Below are positions 61,801 to 64,000 of a stretch of 64,000 bases of DNA, piece after piece. Numbering within the stretch: the first letter of the stretch is position 1; each line of letters opens with the position of its first letter. Source of the stretch: Topomyia yanbarensis (lineage: Eukaryota > Arthropoda > Insecta > Diptera > Culicidae); NCBI RefSeq assembly GCF_030247195.1, contig NC_080670.1, forward strand, positions 40,347,524 through 40,411,523, read 5' to 3'. The position numbers were made by a program, and so were the translations under genes. The notes beneath the pieces are model-generated. The model ran no database searches, was not told where the DNA came from, and saw only the letters and a list, made by a program, of their open reading frames with translations.

Positions 61801-62444
61801 GTAATTATGGCGTAATTTACGTCTAAAATCCATTGCACACTATTTTTTCCACCGTAAGAGCTCAAATATAGTCAATTAACAACTTTCGAGAAATCCGTTT
61901 GTTTATCTCAACGATTTCTCTGACGTCACTGAAAACTGTCAATTCGCGGAATAGCAAGCCTCCTTTCTGTGAGCCGTGAGCACAAGCGACCTCTCAAATA
62001 GATTTTAGAGGTTGATTGTTGAGAATGGCTCTAATAATAATCATTCTATTTTTAAAATATTTTTACACAATCTTTAGGTTTCTATATATAGCAACAAAAA
62101 TCAAGCGTACTTTATCATTTCCGTTCAAATGAAAGCAATTCGGCAGAGCTGGTTCAACCTACAAAAACAGAAAAGCTGAAATAAGATAGAAGAGAAGCTG
62201 TCAGTGGACAGCTCATGATTTTTCCTTCCATCCCAAACCACTTCCATTAAATGCCAATTACACTCTCACTAATCTCAATTCCTCGGTTTAATGATCCACT
62301 CCATGTTTTTTTTTCTTCATTCCCTCTTTCAGATGGGGCCGTCATCCTCGAAGCGGTATTCCTTCGCAATACCGCGACGTCATCGACTATCGGACGGGCT
62401 ACATTCGATCGCATCTTCGCTCTCCCTCTGGCCGGGTGAGATGA
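13710..62444 (+). CDS. SLC35F3/F4-like transporter, spliced gene
   Basis: Eight exons join in consistent phase: 13710-13839, 13904-14196, 14252-14869, 16873-17001, 17088-17277, 17452-17541, 17852-17981 and 62333-62444. Counting from the first in-frame ATG (13752) the protein has 549 residues. The N-terminus (1-127) is polar and variable; about ten hydrophobic segments follow from YFGVCVTILVTASWVG (130) to GIILIAVGFFLVMFPDNW (485). Family blocks visible are FNAPFFASWFCTNFSILFFP, ALFATNVACVYLLAWVIL and QFVGVRIVAVILCDTGIALL, matching vertebrate SLC35F3/F4. The family belongs to the drug/metabolite transporter fold; human SLC35F3 is described as a putative thiamine transporter, so substrate here is unproven. 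Insects carry a longer loop after the first membrane segment, seen here (about 160-225). The last intron is 44,351 bp. Confidence 0.9.
13904..14196 (+). CDS. SLC35F-like exon 2
   Basis: Starts after CTGTAG with GA completing a Gly codon and ends LKRCRDSCCSELAQK at a weak donor GTTTGT, phase 0. Codes for the Gly/Thr/Asn-rich cytoplasmic N-terminus. The donor is chosen because joining AAA to ATG of exon 3 aligns AQK-MYFGVCVTIL with the vertebrate start of membrane segment 1 without a gap. Confidence 0.8.
14252..14869 (+). CDS. SLC35F-like exon 3
   Basis: Phase 0 to phase 0, 206 codons. Codes for membrane segment 1 (YFGVCVTILVTASWVGATHC), a long Ser/Thr/Pro loop, the FNAPFFASWFCTNFSILFFP block and the segments around TFCILWLLTTYLYALSLKAL and ALFATNVACVYLLAWVIL. 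Donor AGG|GTAGGT. Confidence 0.92.
15060..15900 (+). pseudogene. Jockey-like LINE ORF1 relic in SLC35F intron 3
   Basis: Sense-strand relic of a LINE nucleic-acid-binding ORF1. Visible pieces are VYIPAVRVEIEGV near 15340-15380, SLTCENLLQYGIG, LLQPVKIVHCKRLNSVLIAE, NQTLLRVTFAGIVSPN, a zinc-knuckle trace VMNCYNGKQLSH and LHDISACPACELSGDKLTRS. The zinc knuckle has lost its second Cys (Gly instead). Homologous to the minus-strand relic at 9030-9520. Frame shifts and stops make it dead. Confidence 0.7.
15901..16872. other. rest of SLC35F intron 3
   Basis: AT-rich intron DNA ending in the acceptor TATTTCTTGCAG. No further element recognised. Confidence 0.5.
16873..17001 (+). CDS. SLC35F-like exon 4
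   Basis: 43 codons, phase 0 at both ends, reading IVAVILCDTGIALLAYMDG and ending SAAGYAVFK before GTTAGA. Corresponds to vertebrate IVAAI..AYADGF..SALYK. Confidence 0.92.
17088..17277 (+). CDS. SLC35F-like exon 5
   Basis: Starts after GCTGCAG with VMFRKVMGDPP and ends SVLLL plus one base before GTGAGT. Contains the hydrophobic segment IAFTFSFIGFLNAAILWPV. Confidence 0.92.
17452..17541 (+). CDS. SLC35F-like exon 6
   Basis: Starts after TTCGGCAG, joins in phase 1 to give VFHILTQFSSAVTYN, and ends GLITAVPVSA before GTATGT. Aligns with the FNI..NFGIAVTYP..IVLSIPVNA block of the family. Confidence 0.9.
17852..17981 (+). CDS. SLC35F-like exon 7
   Basis: Starts after TCGTCACAG, reads ALDIVLYGAHFAGMKLSG then the final membrane segment IILIAVGFFLVMFPDNWPDY and ends ITRLL plus AG (phase 2) before GTAGGT. 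Confidence 0.92.
18269..18404. mobile_element. MITE in the long intron
   Basis: Inverted ends AAGTTCACGTTTGACATTTC..TCGGTGGT and ACCACCGAGAATTGTCAAAC..GAAGTTCAC, with an inner pair of GAGTTC/GAACTC segments. Boundaries approximate. Confidence 0.65.
18405..19063. other. unassigned intron DNA
   Basis: AT-rich, no structure recognised. Confidence 0.3.
19064..19358. mobile_element. MITE with CACAGACTAA..AGACATAACACT ends
   Basis: Left end CACAGACTAATAGACATAAC and right end GTTATGTCTGTTAGTCTGTG are inverted repeats of 23 bp with one or two mismatches. Interior has no coding potential. Confidence 0.8.
19700..19880. mobile_element. MITE with ACAGACTAGCG ends, copy 3 (inverted)
   Basis: Reverse complement of the elements at 3442 and 5334: holds GATTTGCGGAGATAAAAACA, the TTGACAGCTCGTTTGGTTAC segment and ends CGTGTCTGTAGA. 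Confidence 0.7.
19985..20690. other. unassigned intron DNA
   Basis: The end part (20300-20380: AGGGCGGC...TTTCGGATTTTTGTAAACAAAC) resembles 44090-44180, so an unidentified dispersed repeat may be present. No open frame with domain character. Confidence 0.3.
20690..21540 (-). repeat. tandem units of a LINE 3' UTR
   Basis: Diverged units of about 130-145 bp with the phrases TTTAGCTCCCAGCTT, ATCTACTCGGATA and GGAATTTCTCCTGATACCGA, then two longer units (21180-21330, 21330-21480) sharing GTGATTCCGG and CTGGCGCTCC. They sit 3' of the LINE coding relic that follows, in its orientation, so they are read as its 3' UTR. Confidence 0.6.
21540..22620 (-). pseudogene. LINE relic: RT tail and RNase H
   Basis: Minus strand. 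The RT palm motif IRGCSQGGVLSPILWALVKD lies at about 22555-22490. An RNase H region at about 22060-21780 gives KELVILSDNLAGIRVLNSW, a segment with LVYGFRQVLIDLASKYKITL and a damaged H box (CVPDTWD for VPGH.G). The order RT then RNase H fits LOA/I-type LINEs. Stops and shifts are frequent. Confidence 0.6.
22621..24017. other. unassigned intron DNA
   Basis: AT-rich; no repeat ends or coding motifs found. Confidence 0.3.
24018..24275. mobile_element. MITE with GGGAAAAATGTTCAATAGGA ends
   Basis: Left end GGGAAAAATGTTCAATAGGA and right end TCCTATTGAACATTTATCCC are inverted repeats extending to about 30 bp (CTTAAGTAAC at the inner side). Interior AT-rich. Confidence 0.8.
24472..24723. mobile_element. 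fold-back MITE, array copy 1
   Basis: Starts GGGTGCTTACAGAGTGGCGG after TTA and ends CCGCCACTCTGTAAGCACCC before TTA. Arms of about 100 bp pair; inner arms GTCAGAGTGAAAGC/GCTTTCACTCTGAC. Confidence 0.9.
24727..24978. mobile_element. fold-back MITE, array copy 2
   Basis: Abuts copy 1, sharing one TTA (24724-24726). Same structure, a few substitutions (GTGGCCGCGAG, ending AAGCATCC). Confidence 0.9.
24991..25241. mobile_element. fold-back MITE, array copy 3
   Basis: Separated from copy 2 by TTAGGCCGCTTA. Its loop is inverted relative to copies 1 and 2: the AAATGGGTGATGTCAG side precedes the GGCTCCATTTAATATGC side. Confidence 0.9.
25245..25487. mobile_element. fold-back MITE, array copy 4
   Basis: Lacks the first nine bases of the left end; CAGAGTAGCGGCGAGAAGCT directly follows CCCTTA of copy 3. 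Right end reads CTGTAACCACCC. Confidence 0.88.
25491..25735. mobile_element. fold-back MITE, array copy 5
   Basis: Begins GGGTGCTTACAGAGTGGCGG after TGA instead of TTA and ends GTAAGCACCC before TTA (25736-25738). Left arm has lost about seven bases (TTAAGATGCGAGAAACC). Confidence 0.88.
25739..26451. other. unassigned intron DNA
   Basis: AT-rich, no structure recognised. Confidence 0.3.
26594..26695. repeat. perfect 47-bp hairpin
   Basis: Arms 26594-26640 and 26649-26695 are exact complements with an 8-base loop (TTTATCTG). The arm includes GAAGCGCCATCTAGCGGG. A diverged third copy of the arm is at 26930-26975. Confidence 0.95.
26776..27058. mobile_element. nested MITE with 45-bp inverted ends
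   Basis: Left end CTATCTTCTGTATATATAAA..GTCAATGTTTGTATGTATATGAT and right end ATCATATACATACAAACATT..GACTTTTATATATATAGAAG are inverted repeats of about 45 bp. The interior (CCAAACGGCTTAACCGATCG, TACGTAGTAGGCATTTGTTA) recurs inverted just upstream (26563-26777), so two copies lie head to head inside the TTAA element. Confidence 0.75.
27686..30295. other. unassigned intron DNA
   Basis: AT-rich; open frames are short and without motifs. Pyrimidine-rich patches near 28580-28620 and 28740-28790 are simple sequence. Confidence 0.3.
30296..30500. repeat. dispersed repeat, copy 2 of 3
   Basis: Matches 11316-11535 through GACAATCAATCTGACAATAA..TTAGA, GTCGGTCCAACTGGCGAATC and GTTGGACAGAG. Confidence 0.6.
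30501..31480. other. unassigned intron DNA
   Basis: No gene or repeat ends recognised. Confidence 0.3.
31480..31690. repeat. hAT-like non-autonomous relic
   Basis: Begins AATTCTCAACCTGGGGCCCG, a phrase typical of hAT-type ends (TTCTCAACC.GGGG), followed by GCGGACCCCAAGGGG and a later GGGGTCCGC. Right end not identified. Confidence 0.35.
31690..32450 (-). pseudogene. Jockey-clade LINE relic, 3' part of ORF2
   Basis: Minus-strand frames give RIDEVLDLGV-like residues, YCSRIVNKANRQLGFIL, LYCSLARSMLE, WSPYEAVWIARIELIPRKFV, KNALRNHPWQDPLNMLPCEG and RCVFLAIETLQNRRMIDIKL, the thumb and C-terminal region common to Jockey-group LINEs. Stops and shifts separate the pieces. Confidence 0.7.
32451..32711. 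mobile_element. MITE with ACGTAA-containing ends
   Basis: Left end TAGGGACCATTCATAAATTA..CGTAACGC and right end GCGTTACGTAATTTATGAAT..GGTCCCCTA are near-perfect 28-bp inverted repeats. The interior has runs GGGGGGGAGGGGG in the same strand at both inner flanks. It lies just beside the Jockey relic. Confidence 0.9.
32712..33952. other. unassigned intron DNA
   Basis: Two overlapping minus frames and one plus frame of 70-120 codons at 32709-33117 carry no recognisable motif. Confidence 0.3.
33953..34057. mobile_element. 105-bp MITE
   Basis: Ends TACACTCAGATTTTTCACGC and GCGTAAAAAAACCTGAGTGT are inverted repeats; the loop repeats CGCGTAAAT/CGCGTTAAT phrases. Confidence 0.75.
34719..35797 (+). 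pseudogene. Harbinger transposase (DDE_Tnp_4 type), broken
   Basis: Begins MSSDEKYFMSECVRDS, then DFGIHPINRKRED, a frame shift near 34810, and HQDLLNYPKKFRDYTRVSIE. A GT..AG intron (35005-35218) joins REKLIITLR to LLATGLSFNAPSYTFRIGRS. Then GSIDGKHIRVHYPP (first catalytic Asp) in another frame at 35420-35460, FYNYKKFFFVVLDGIG, and DEAYPLLKHVLRLYAQRDIT followed by FNSSLSRARKSIECAVGAIN and AKWRLLWKPIE. The region that should carry the second Asp is missing between about 35510 and 35530. Known role: cuts and joins the transposon ends in the nucleus. Confidence 0.85.
36090..36690 (-). pseudogene. Harbinger MADF/Myb-like accessory protein, broken
   Basis: Minus strand. FTLVTEDVYVDVEARIGAIF then QRCALWDQQPRH (36680-36540) fits the start of a MADF domain (aromatic-LWD), followed after a shift by HRILVNQCWKYVLD. 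Near 36360-36300 DDVAQKRCKKLRDTFGANC matches the second MADF helix (KRW..LRD.F). The putative intron lies between. In PIF/Harbinger elements this protein recruits the transposase to the ends. Assignment rests on these motifs and on position. Confidence 0.65.
36874..38394. other. unassigned intron DNA
   Basis: 37690-37770 (AACTGATTTAAACGGACATG..CGTTGCTTCTATTTAT) resembles 34440-34515 on the other side of the Harbinger element, so an older repeat occurs twice here. No gene. Confidence 0.35.
38395..39065 (-). pseudogene. Tc1/mariner-family transposase relic, copy 2
   Basis: Collinear with the relic at 10290-11160: GACTCCATTCCCTGTC, CCTTATTGATTAGTTCCTTT and the minus-strand residues RRCCVLIGPDLGTFW, FPKKGPFLQLIISENGM and GQGRLFHVHQKGGEQQSK. 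Frames are broken; it is not active. Confidence 0.65.
39100..39320. repeat. nested inverted repeats
   Basis: Outer arms CCCTCTGGATAAAGACTCG and CGAGTCTTTATCCAGAGGG enclose an inner 117-bp hairpin at 39153-39269 with arms AGTGTCATTCCAATCGAGCA..CGAGAC and GTCTCGTGTTCGATTGGAAT..GACACT. The outer arm also belongs to the end of the Tc1 relic, so the structure is an inverted duplication beside it. Confidence 0.8.
39473..39666. mobile_element. TA-flanked MITE, copy 2
   Basis: About 90% identical by eye to 2100-2293, with TA on both sides (39473-39474, 39665-39666). It interrupts the repeat phrase CACCGGTGGATTCAC / GGATTCACCATCAGGTG, similar to 11204-11228 next to the first Tc1 relic. Confidence 0.88.
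39680..40554. other. unassigned intron DNA
   Basis: A small inverted pair GCGGGTGCAGA / TCTGTACCCGC lies at 40158-40224. Nothing else recognised. Confidence 0.3.
40555..40725. repeat. dispersed repeat, copy 3 of 3 (diverged)
   Basis: Resembles 30296-30500 in order of phrases (GAATGTCAAAATTTCTTGTT, GACCAACTAACAAATTC, GATTGTATTGCACT) but only weakly. Confidence 0.4.
40790..41535. mobile_element. TTAA-flanked element, copy 2 (partial)
   Basis: Collinear with 27060-27683: CGAAACATCGTCCTACTTTG..TCAAGTGCAGGG at 40868 and CAGAAGTTCGTATGTCTTTT at 41449, ending CCAGGGGAAGGTACCC before TTAA. The left terminal repeat was not found. An extra inverted pair (41000-41075 against 41090-41195, TGATTGATTTTTATGGAGAT..CTAACACT) is specific to this copy. 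Confidence 0.7.
41536..42805. other. unassigned intron DNA
   Basis: 42200-42710 is less AT-rich and carries open frames on both strands of 60-98 codons without motifs; it may be part of an unidentified repeat. Confidence 0.3.
42806..42990. mobile_element. TA-flanked MITE, copy 3 (inverted, diverged)
   Basis: Contains the reverse complement of the body (AGCATTTTTGGCAACGTATG, CATTGTATGGCAACACGTCC) and the end TCTCCGCAGTTCTTTTTATA. Confidence 0.75.
42991..43730. other. unassigned intron DNA
   Basis: Contains several TATTCATT-type phrases (43370-43690) in both orientations; no gene. Confidence 0.3.
43731..44830. repeat. unidentified repeat-like block
   Basis: Less AT-rich than its flanks. ATTAGCCAGGGA(A/G)G occurs twice (44273, 44510) with nearby C-rich partner phrases, and 44090-44180 resembles 20300-20380. 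Could be LTR or LINE 5' UTR DNA; no coding motif supports either. Confidence 0.3.
45266..45535. mobile_element. MITE with CAAGGGGTGAGTCGCTTAG ends
   Basis: Left CAAGGGGTGAGTCGCTTAGC and right CTAAGCGACTTACCCCTTG are inverted repeats. It splits flanking phrases GCGATCAAATC and GGATCAAGTCG, so ATCAA may be part of the target duplication. Confidence 0.75.
45536..46089. other. unassigned intron DNA
   Basis: Open frames at 45533-45754 (+) and 45785-46030 (-) have no recognised domain. Confidence 0.3.
46098..46468. mobile_element. hAT-type MITE with 8-bp target duplication
   Basis: Ends CAGAGATGCCAGAT and ATCTGGCATCTCTG are inverted repeats of 14 bp (one mismatch inside), and TTCTATTC is repeated exactly at 46090-46097 and 46469-46476. 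An 8-bp duplication and CAG-AGATGCCA ends are typical of hAT elements. The interior repeats TCTGCAA phrases. Confidence 0.9.
46477..47281. other. unassigned intron DNA
   Basis: CACGCAGAGGAA at 46481 and TTTTTTCTGCGTGAG at 46975 could be short inverted ends of another MITE; only eight bases agree well. Confidence 0.3.
47285..47520 (-). repeat. tRNA-derived SINE
   Basis: Minus strand: AACCCCAGTTGGTCTGGGTT contains a B-box-like GGGTTCAATCCCAGTCGAGG, followed by a body with CTCACGCCTTCCTTCGGAAG..GGAAGTAAAGCCGTTGGTGC and an A-rich end AATAAACAGAATTGGAAGAA. This is the layout of a Feilai-like SINE. Confidence 0.65.
47521..49900. other. unassigned intron DNA
   Basis: No repeat ends or domains found. 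The frame at 48892-49248 begins at a non-ATG codon and has no recognised motif. Confidence 0.3.
49901..50615. mobile_element. ACGT-type MITE, larger relative
   Basis: Left AGGGGCCGTACACAAATGAC..GTAGC and right GCCACGTCATTTATGCATGA..TCCCT are imperfect inverted repeats resembling the family at 32451-32711. The interior contains an unrelated AT-rich stretch, perhaps a nested insertion. Confidence 0.6.
51045..51395 (+). CDS. possible exon of a small Cys-rich secreted protein
   Basis: The frame from 51045 to the stop at 51393-51395 has no ATG near its start; translation reads FTTLTLILVTSAFDD then EVCSPILCNERINLTERYPR, YEICRNGFSCSVLL and FEICMLNCNKF. Six Cys fall in three close pairs (CX4C, CX5C, CX3C) after a hydrophobic stretch. 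An acceptor-like CCACTTCCAG ends at 51079. If real it is a spliced 3' exon nested in the SLC35F intron. Not recognised as a family; could be chance. Confidence 0.25.
   Translation, partial: FAGYLPVCPLPAFTTLTLILVTSAFDDPSHLSEVCSPILCNERINLTERYPRNTIMYEICRNGFSCSVLLAEKNHESEIIRDSYTMDFYVTNIVLKNPYLERKYKFEICMLNCNKF
52171..52451 (+). other. exon-like segment with CAG/CAA repeat in the long intron
   Basis: Preceded by GGGGTACGCAG and followed by a strong donor AAG|GTAAGC. In one frame it reads RPAFCRRDVVMASPASTAR, TAG (52229-52231), then a 56-codon frame with 13 Gln in 14 codons (52289-52330), TAA (52400-52402) and VGYDRLQTQNYNHSNQ. Joined to exon 7 in phase it would give SLC35F a short alternative tail ending ASTAR. 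All three frames are closed across the whole segment, so it cannot be a simple coding cassette; it may be a UTR exon. Confidence 0.35.
53475..53683. other. pyrimidine-rich intron DNA
   Basis: TTTCTC/CTTTCTTT-rich stretch upstream of the candidate cassette exon; no coding character. Confidence 0.3.
53684..53752 (+). CDS. candidate 69-bp cassette exon of the SLC35F gene
   Basis: Flanked by GGCCGTCAAAG and by donor CAAG|GTAAAC. Length is a multiple of three. In the phase left by exon 7 it reads RTKMKENSSTAGTAGRSSAS then ATSR and joins the terminal exon in its main frame (WGRHPRSG). In another frame it reads NENEREQFNSWNGGK then IISQRDVK and would enter the second open frame of the terminal exon. 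Either is compatible with splicing; transcript data are needed to decide. Confidence 0.4.
54290..54490 (-). pseudogene. LINE RNase H relic
   Basis: TCTGGCAATCTAACAGAATT..TACAATCTTTGTACCTCAGG and CACTTTCTGACACAGG match the RNase H part of the relic at 21980-22070 in order and spacing. Heavily decayed. Confidence 0.4.
54614..54628. repeat. target site duplication, left copy
   Basis: AGTTGCAGGTCTTTT, repeated exactly at 57976-57990, brackets the I-clade LINE. Confidence 0.9.
55426..57729 (-). pseudogene. I-clade LINE ORF2: RT, RNase H, C-terminal CCHC
   Basis: 767-codon open frame on the minus strand. RT motifs in order: HNSYRPIAMLSCIRKLFEKM (about 35), GFRKGKGTNDCLALLS, SVFLDIKGAFDSVSINILSE (105), MGLPQGSCLSPLLYNFYVND (165) and LADDGVV (197, the catalytic Asp pair). 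RNase H follows: FYTKGSNLDGSTGFG (490, the first catalytic Asp replaced by Lys), VAELTAIQYTLG (Glu), FIISDSLSSIEAL (Asp) and WVPSHCSIPGNEKADSLAKV (His/Asp). A CACDEGYHDIEHVVWVC knuckle lies near 710. RT and nick-primed integration are the known role. Upstream codons (CNNNAPGLDRIKFNYL, 57790-57750) continue in another frame, so a frame shift near 57728 cuts the RT fingers. Confidence 0.9.
57730..57950 (-). pseudogene. I-clade LINE, N-terminal RT piece in another frame
   Basis: Reads SPHDTANETPFSMVEFSLAL then LSCNNNAPGLDRIKFNYL, the start of the RT fingers. A short deletion after KFN puts the rest in the 55426-57729 frame. The element ends at 57975. Confidence 0.8.
57976..57990. repeat. target site duplication, right copy
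   Basis: Exact repeat of 54614-54628. Confidence 0.9.
57991..58834. other. unassigned intron DNA
   Basis: No gene or element recognised. Confidence 0.3.
58835..59570. mobile_element. possible hAT-like non-autonomous element
   Basis: GCGTTGCCAAC at 58839 and GTTGGCATCGC at 59555 are inverted, and AAAAACTGGA/AAAAGACTGGAA phrases flank both inner ends. No target duplication was confirmed. Confidence 0.4.
59571..62332. other. end of the SLC35F last intron
   Basis: Includes a 17-base G tract (60571-60587). GATGCCAGATACTTTTTTTA at 60209 resembles the end of the hAT MITE at 46098. The frame at 60991-61290 shows no known domain. The intron ends with the strong acceptor TTCATTCCCTCTTTCAG. Confidence 0.4.
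62333..62444 (+). CDS. SLC35F-like terminal exon (main frame)
   Basis: The acceptor CCCTCTTTCAG is followed by A completing Arg from exon 7, then WGRHPRSGIPSQYRDVIDYR, TGYIRSHLRSPSGRVR and TGA at 62442-62444. The join RLLR-W and the Arg-rich cytoplasmic tail fit the family layout after the last membrane segment. The same bases are open in another frame. Confidence 0.82.
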
Positions 62445-62680
62445 CCGCCGAACAACAACTACAGCAGCAGCAGCAACAAAATGTCCACTTTCAGCACTAC
62501 ATTCGCAGCGAGTACGGCAGCGATAGTGTTGGCTTGAACATGAAACAGCGCCACTATTCAATGGACACGGAAACTAGCTTTGGCCGAAGGGGAAAACGTT
62601 GCAATAGTTCGACAACGATGGCACTACCACCCATTCGGCAGATCAACTGCCGCAGCAGTTCATTCGGGTCACTCGAGTAA
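62333..62680 (+). CDS. second open frame of the terminal exon
   Basis: In the phase-0 frame the exon runs 115 codons from ATG (MGPSSSKRYSFAIPRRHRLS) through TAEQQLQQQQQQNVHFQHYI, EYGSDSVGLNMKQRHYSMDT and ALPPIRQINCRSSSFGSLE to TAA. Composition downstream of the main-frame stop is protein-like, with few rare codons. It would be used if an upstream exon ended in phase 0, for example 53684-53752 read as QRDVK, or by internal initiation at MTAEQQ. Not supported by homology that I recognise. Confidence 0.4.
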   Translation: MGPSSSKRYSFAIPRRHRLSDGLHSIASSLSLWPGEMTAEQQLQQQQQQNVHFQHYIRSEYGSDSVGLNMKQRHYSMDTETSFGRRGKRCNSSTTMALPPIRQINCRSSSFGSLE

Positions 62681-64000
62681 AACGTTGAAGCGATCATTCG
62701 AAACGGTTAAGCGAATCTGGTTGACAGTTTTGAGATTTGTTCTTTAATGTTTACATTTTTTCCCATATTAAAACAAAGTAAACCATGTTTTCTCTTGACA
62801 GGTTTGCTAGTTATGCATGCACACAAACATTTGGTCGTCGATTTCATTAACAGGTGGTGGTTGCAGACCAAAATACATTGTAGGTGTCTGAAAGTACACA
62901 CGACTTCACTCGATTGGGCACGTTAAATGATATCAACGTTCAATATATCGAATAATCGATTTACTTGCAACAATGATTGTCAAAATTTCGTATCAAATAC
63001 CGAACAAATCGACTCAAAAAGTACCTTCGTGCTTTACCATCAGTATATTATTTCTAAAGAATTATGAAACGAATTAAAGGTGATCTACTAAAATGCAAAT
63101 AAACATCAGTAATCACTGTTGCAGACAGTTTAGCATCAAAAAAATTAAATTGAAAAAAAAATTCTCATCTTCGGCTAGACTAGTACAATTGTTCTGAAGA
63201 ACAGTCAACTTAGGTCGGAACAGGTGGTACACAGAATCTCGGCGGCCAGCAGATGGCCAGCAAATCGAAGGAATTGTGATACTTTTAGAGTACTCGTTTT
63301 TAAGTGTAATTTCGTTATTACAGTTAGGGAAGATCGGCGATCTAGAAATCCGAAAAAAGATTTTGCGCGATAAAAGCCATATTGTTAATAAAGTTGCTTC
63401 GCAGCTTATTTGAGCAATTATGAAAAATATGATCAATAGTCTTTTTTAGTTTGTAACATGTGTTTTTCGGATCAGGCGCTTTTCTCGAGCTTCTGTTGTT
63501 CTGACGCTGCTTATGTTTCGAAACTGGTCCTTTCCATTTAAAATACTATATCCCAGAATGCATGGAATTCAGCGCTCAAATTCTGTCCAAATATTCTTTG
63601 AAATTAGATGTATCGAATAAAAAGGTTTATTTTTCTCATCCTAGAAAGCTGGTCTTCCCAGTAGTGGTAAATTGAATGTACATTGAAATATTTAGTATAA
63701 TAATAGTAGAATAGTTTCAAATATATATCATTATGTGAACTCTAAATACAATGGTAACATTAGAATGCTAAAGTAAAAAAACGTAAACGTCGAAAGCAAC
63801 AATAATTACAGTTACACACTAAAGTGAGAATGCCACATGTTACAGCCAAGTGATACAACGTTAGCAGGAATTAGATATTCATCGTTTCAGAAACAATATT
63901 TAGACACTTCGAAAACATTGAAAAAATCTTATTGAAAAAAATACTATTTTCCAATCGAATATCTTCAATGGTCGTTGCTTCATATTTTTCTACATAGTGA
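62681..64000. other. downstream DNA
   Basis: Probably 3' UTR and intergenic DNA. AATAAA-like hexamers occur (for example near 63618) but no cleavage site can be assigned. Confidence 0.3.

Noticed and set aside
62422..62440. Donor CCGG|GTGAGA inside the terminal exon
   Set aside because: A donor at 62436 is possible, but no downstream exon was found and the main frame stops eight bases later; kept as terminal exon.

Overview
The window is eukaryotic, AT-rich and packed with transposons, and it holds parts of one clearly recognisable host gene. The mixture of R1-, Jockey- and I-clade LINE relics, tRNA-derived SINEs, many short inverted-repeat elements and a very long intron points to a mosquito, probably a culicine (Aedes-like) with a large genome. 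This assignment is inference from style, not from a species-diagnostic marker.

Host gene. On the + strand lies a homologue of SLC35F3/SLC35F4, a multipass membrane transporter of the drug/metabolite transporter superfamily. Seven exons lie between 13710 and 17981. All join in consistent phase with GT..AG boundaries. The last coding exon is at 62333-62444, so the final intron is about 44.35 kb and fills most of the window. The terminal exon is also open in a second frame up to 62680, giving a different, Gln/Ser-rich tail. Exon-like segments at 52171-52451 and 53684-53752 inside the last intron may be alternative exons. A divergent first exon coding for a signal-peptide-like stretch is possible on the - strand at 12305-12331.

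Layout. 1-1600: R1-like LINE relic (-), interrupted by a SINE. 2100-2930: TA-flanked MITE and the 3' UTR repeats of a LINE. 3442-6325: MITEs, a CATG-rich repetitive stretch and a fold-back element. 9030-9520: LINE ORF1 relic (-), followed by a hammerhead-like motif near 10011 and a Tc1/mariner relic. 13710-17981: SLC35F exons 1-7, with another LINE ORF1 relic in intron 3. 18269-25740: MITEs, a LINE relic with tandem 3' UTR units, and five tandem copies of a 250-bp fold-back element. 26452-27680: a TTAA-flanked element with a perfect hairpin nested inside. 31480-32711: hAT-like and Jockey relics and an ACGTAA-type MITE. 34536-36870: a PIF/Harbinger transposon with transposase and MADF-like gene. 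38395-41535: second Tc1 relic, nested hairpins, MITE, and a second copy of the TTAA element. 42806-50615: MITEs and a SINE. 54629-57975: a 5'-truncated I-clade LINE with 15-bp target duplication. 62333-62680: SLC35F terminal exon.

The transposons do not form a pathway with the host gene. Their relevance is that nearly all of them sit in SLC35F introns and would be transcribed with its pre-mRNA. No bacterial genes, CRISPR arrays, rRNA, functional tRNA or recognisable viral insertions were seen.
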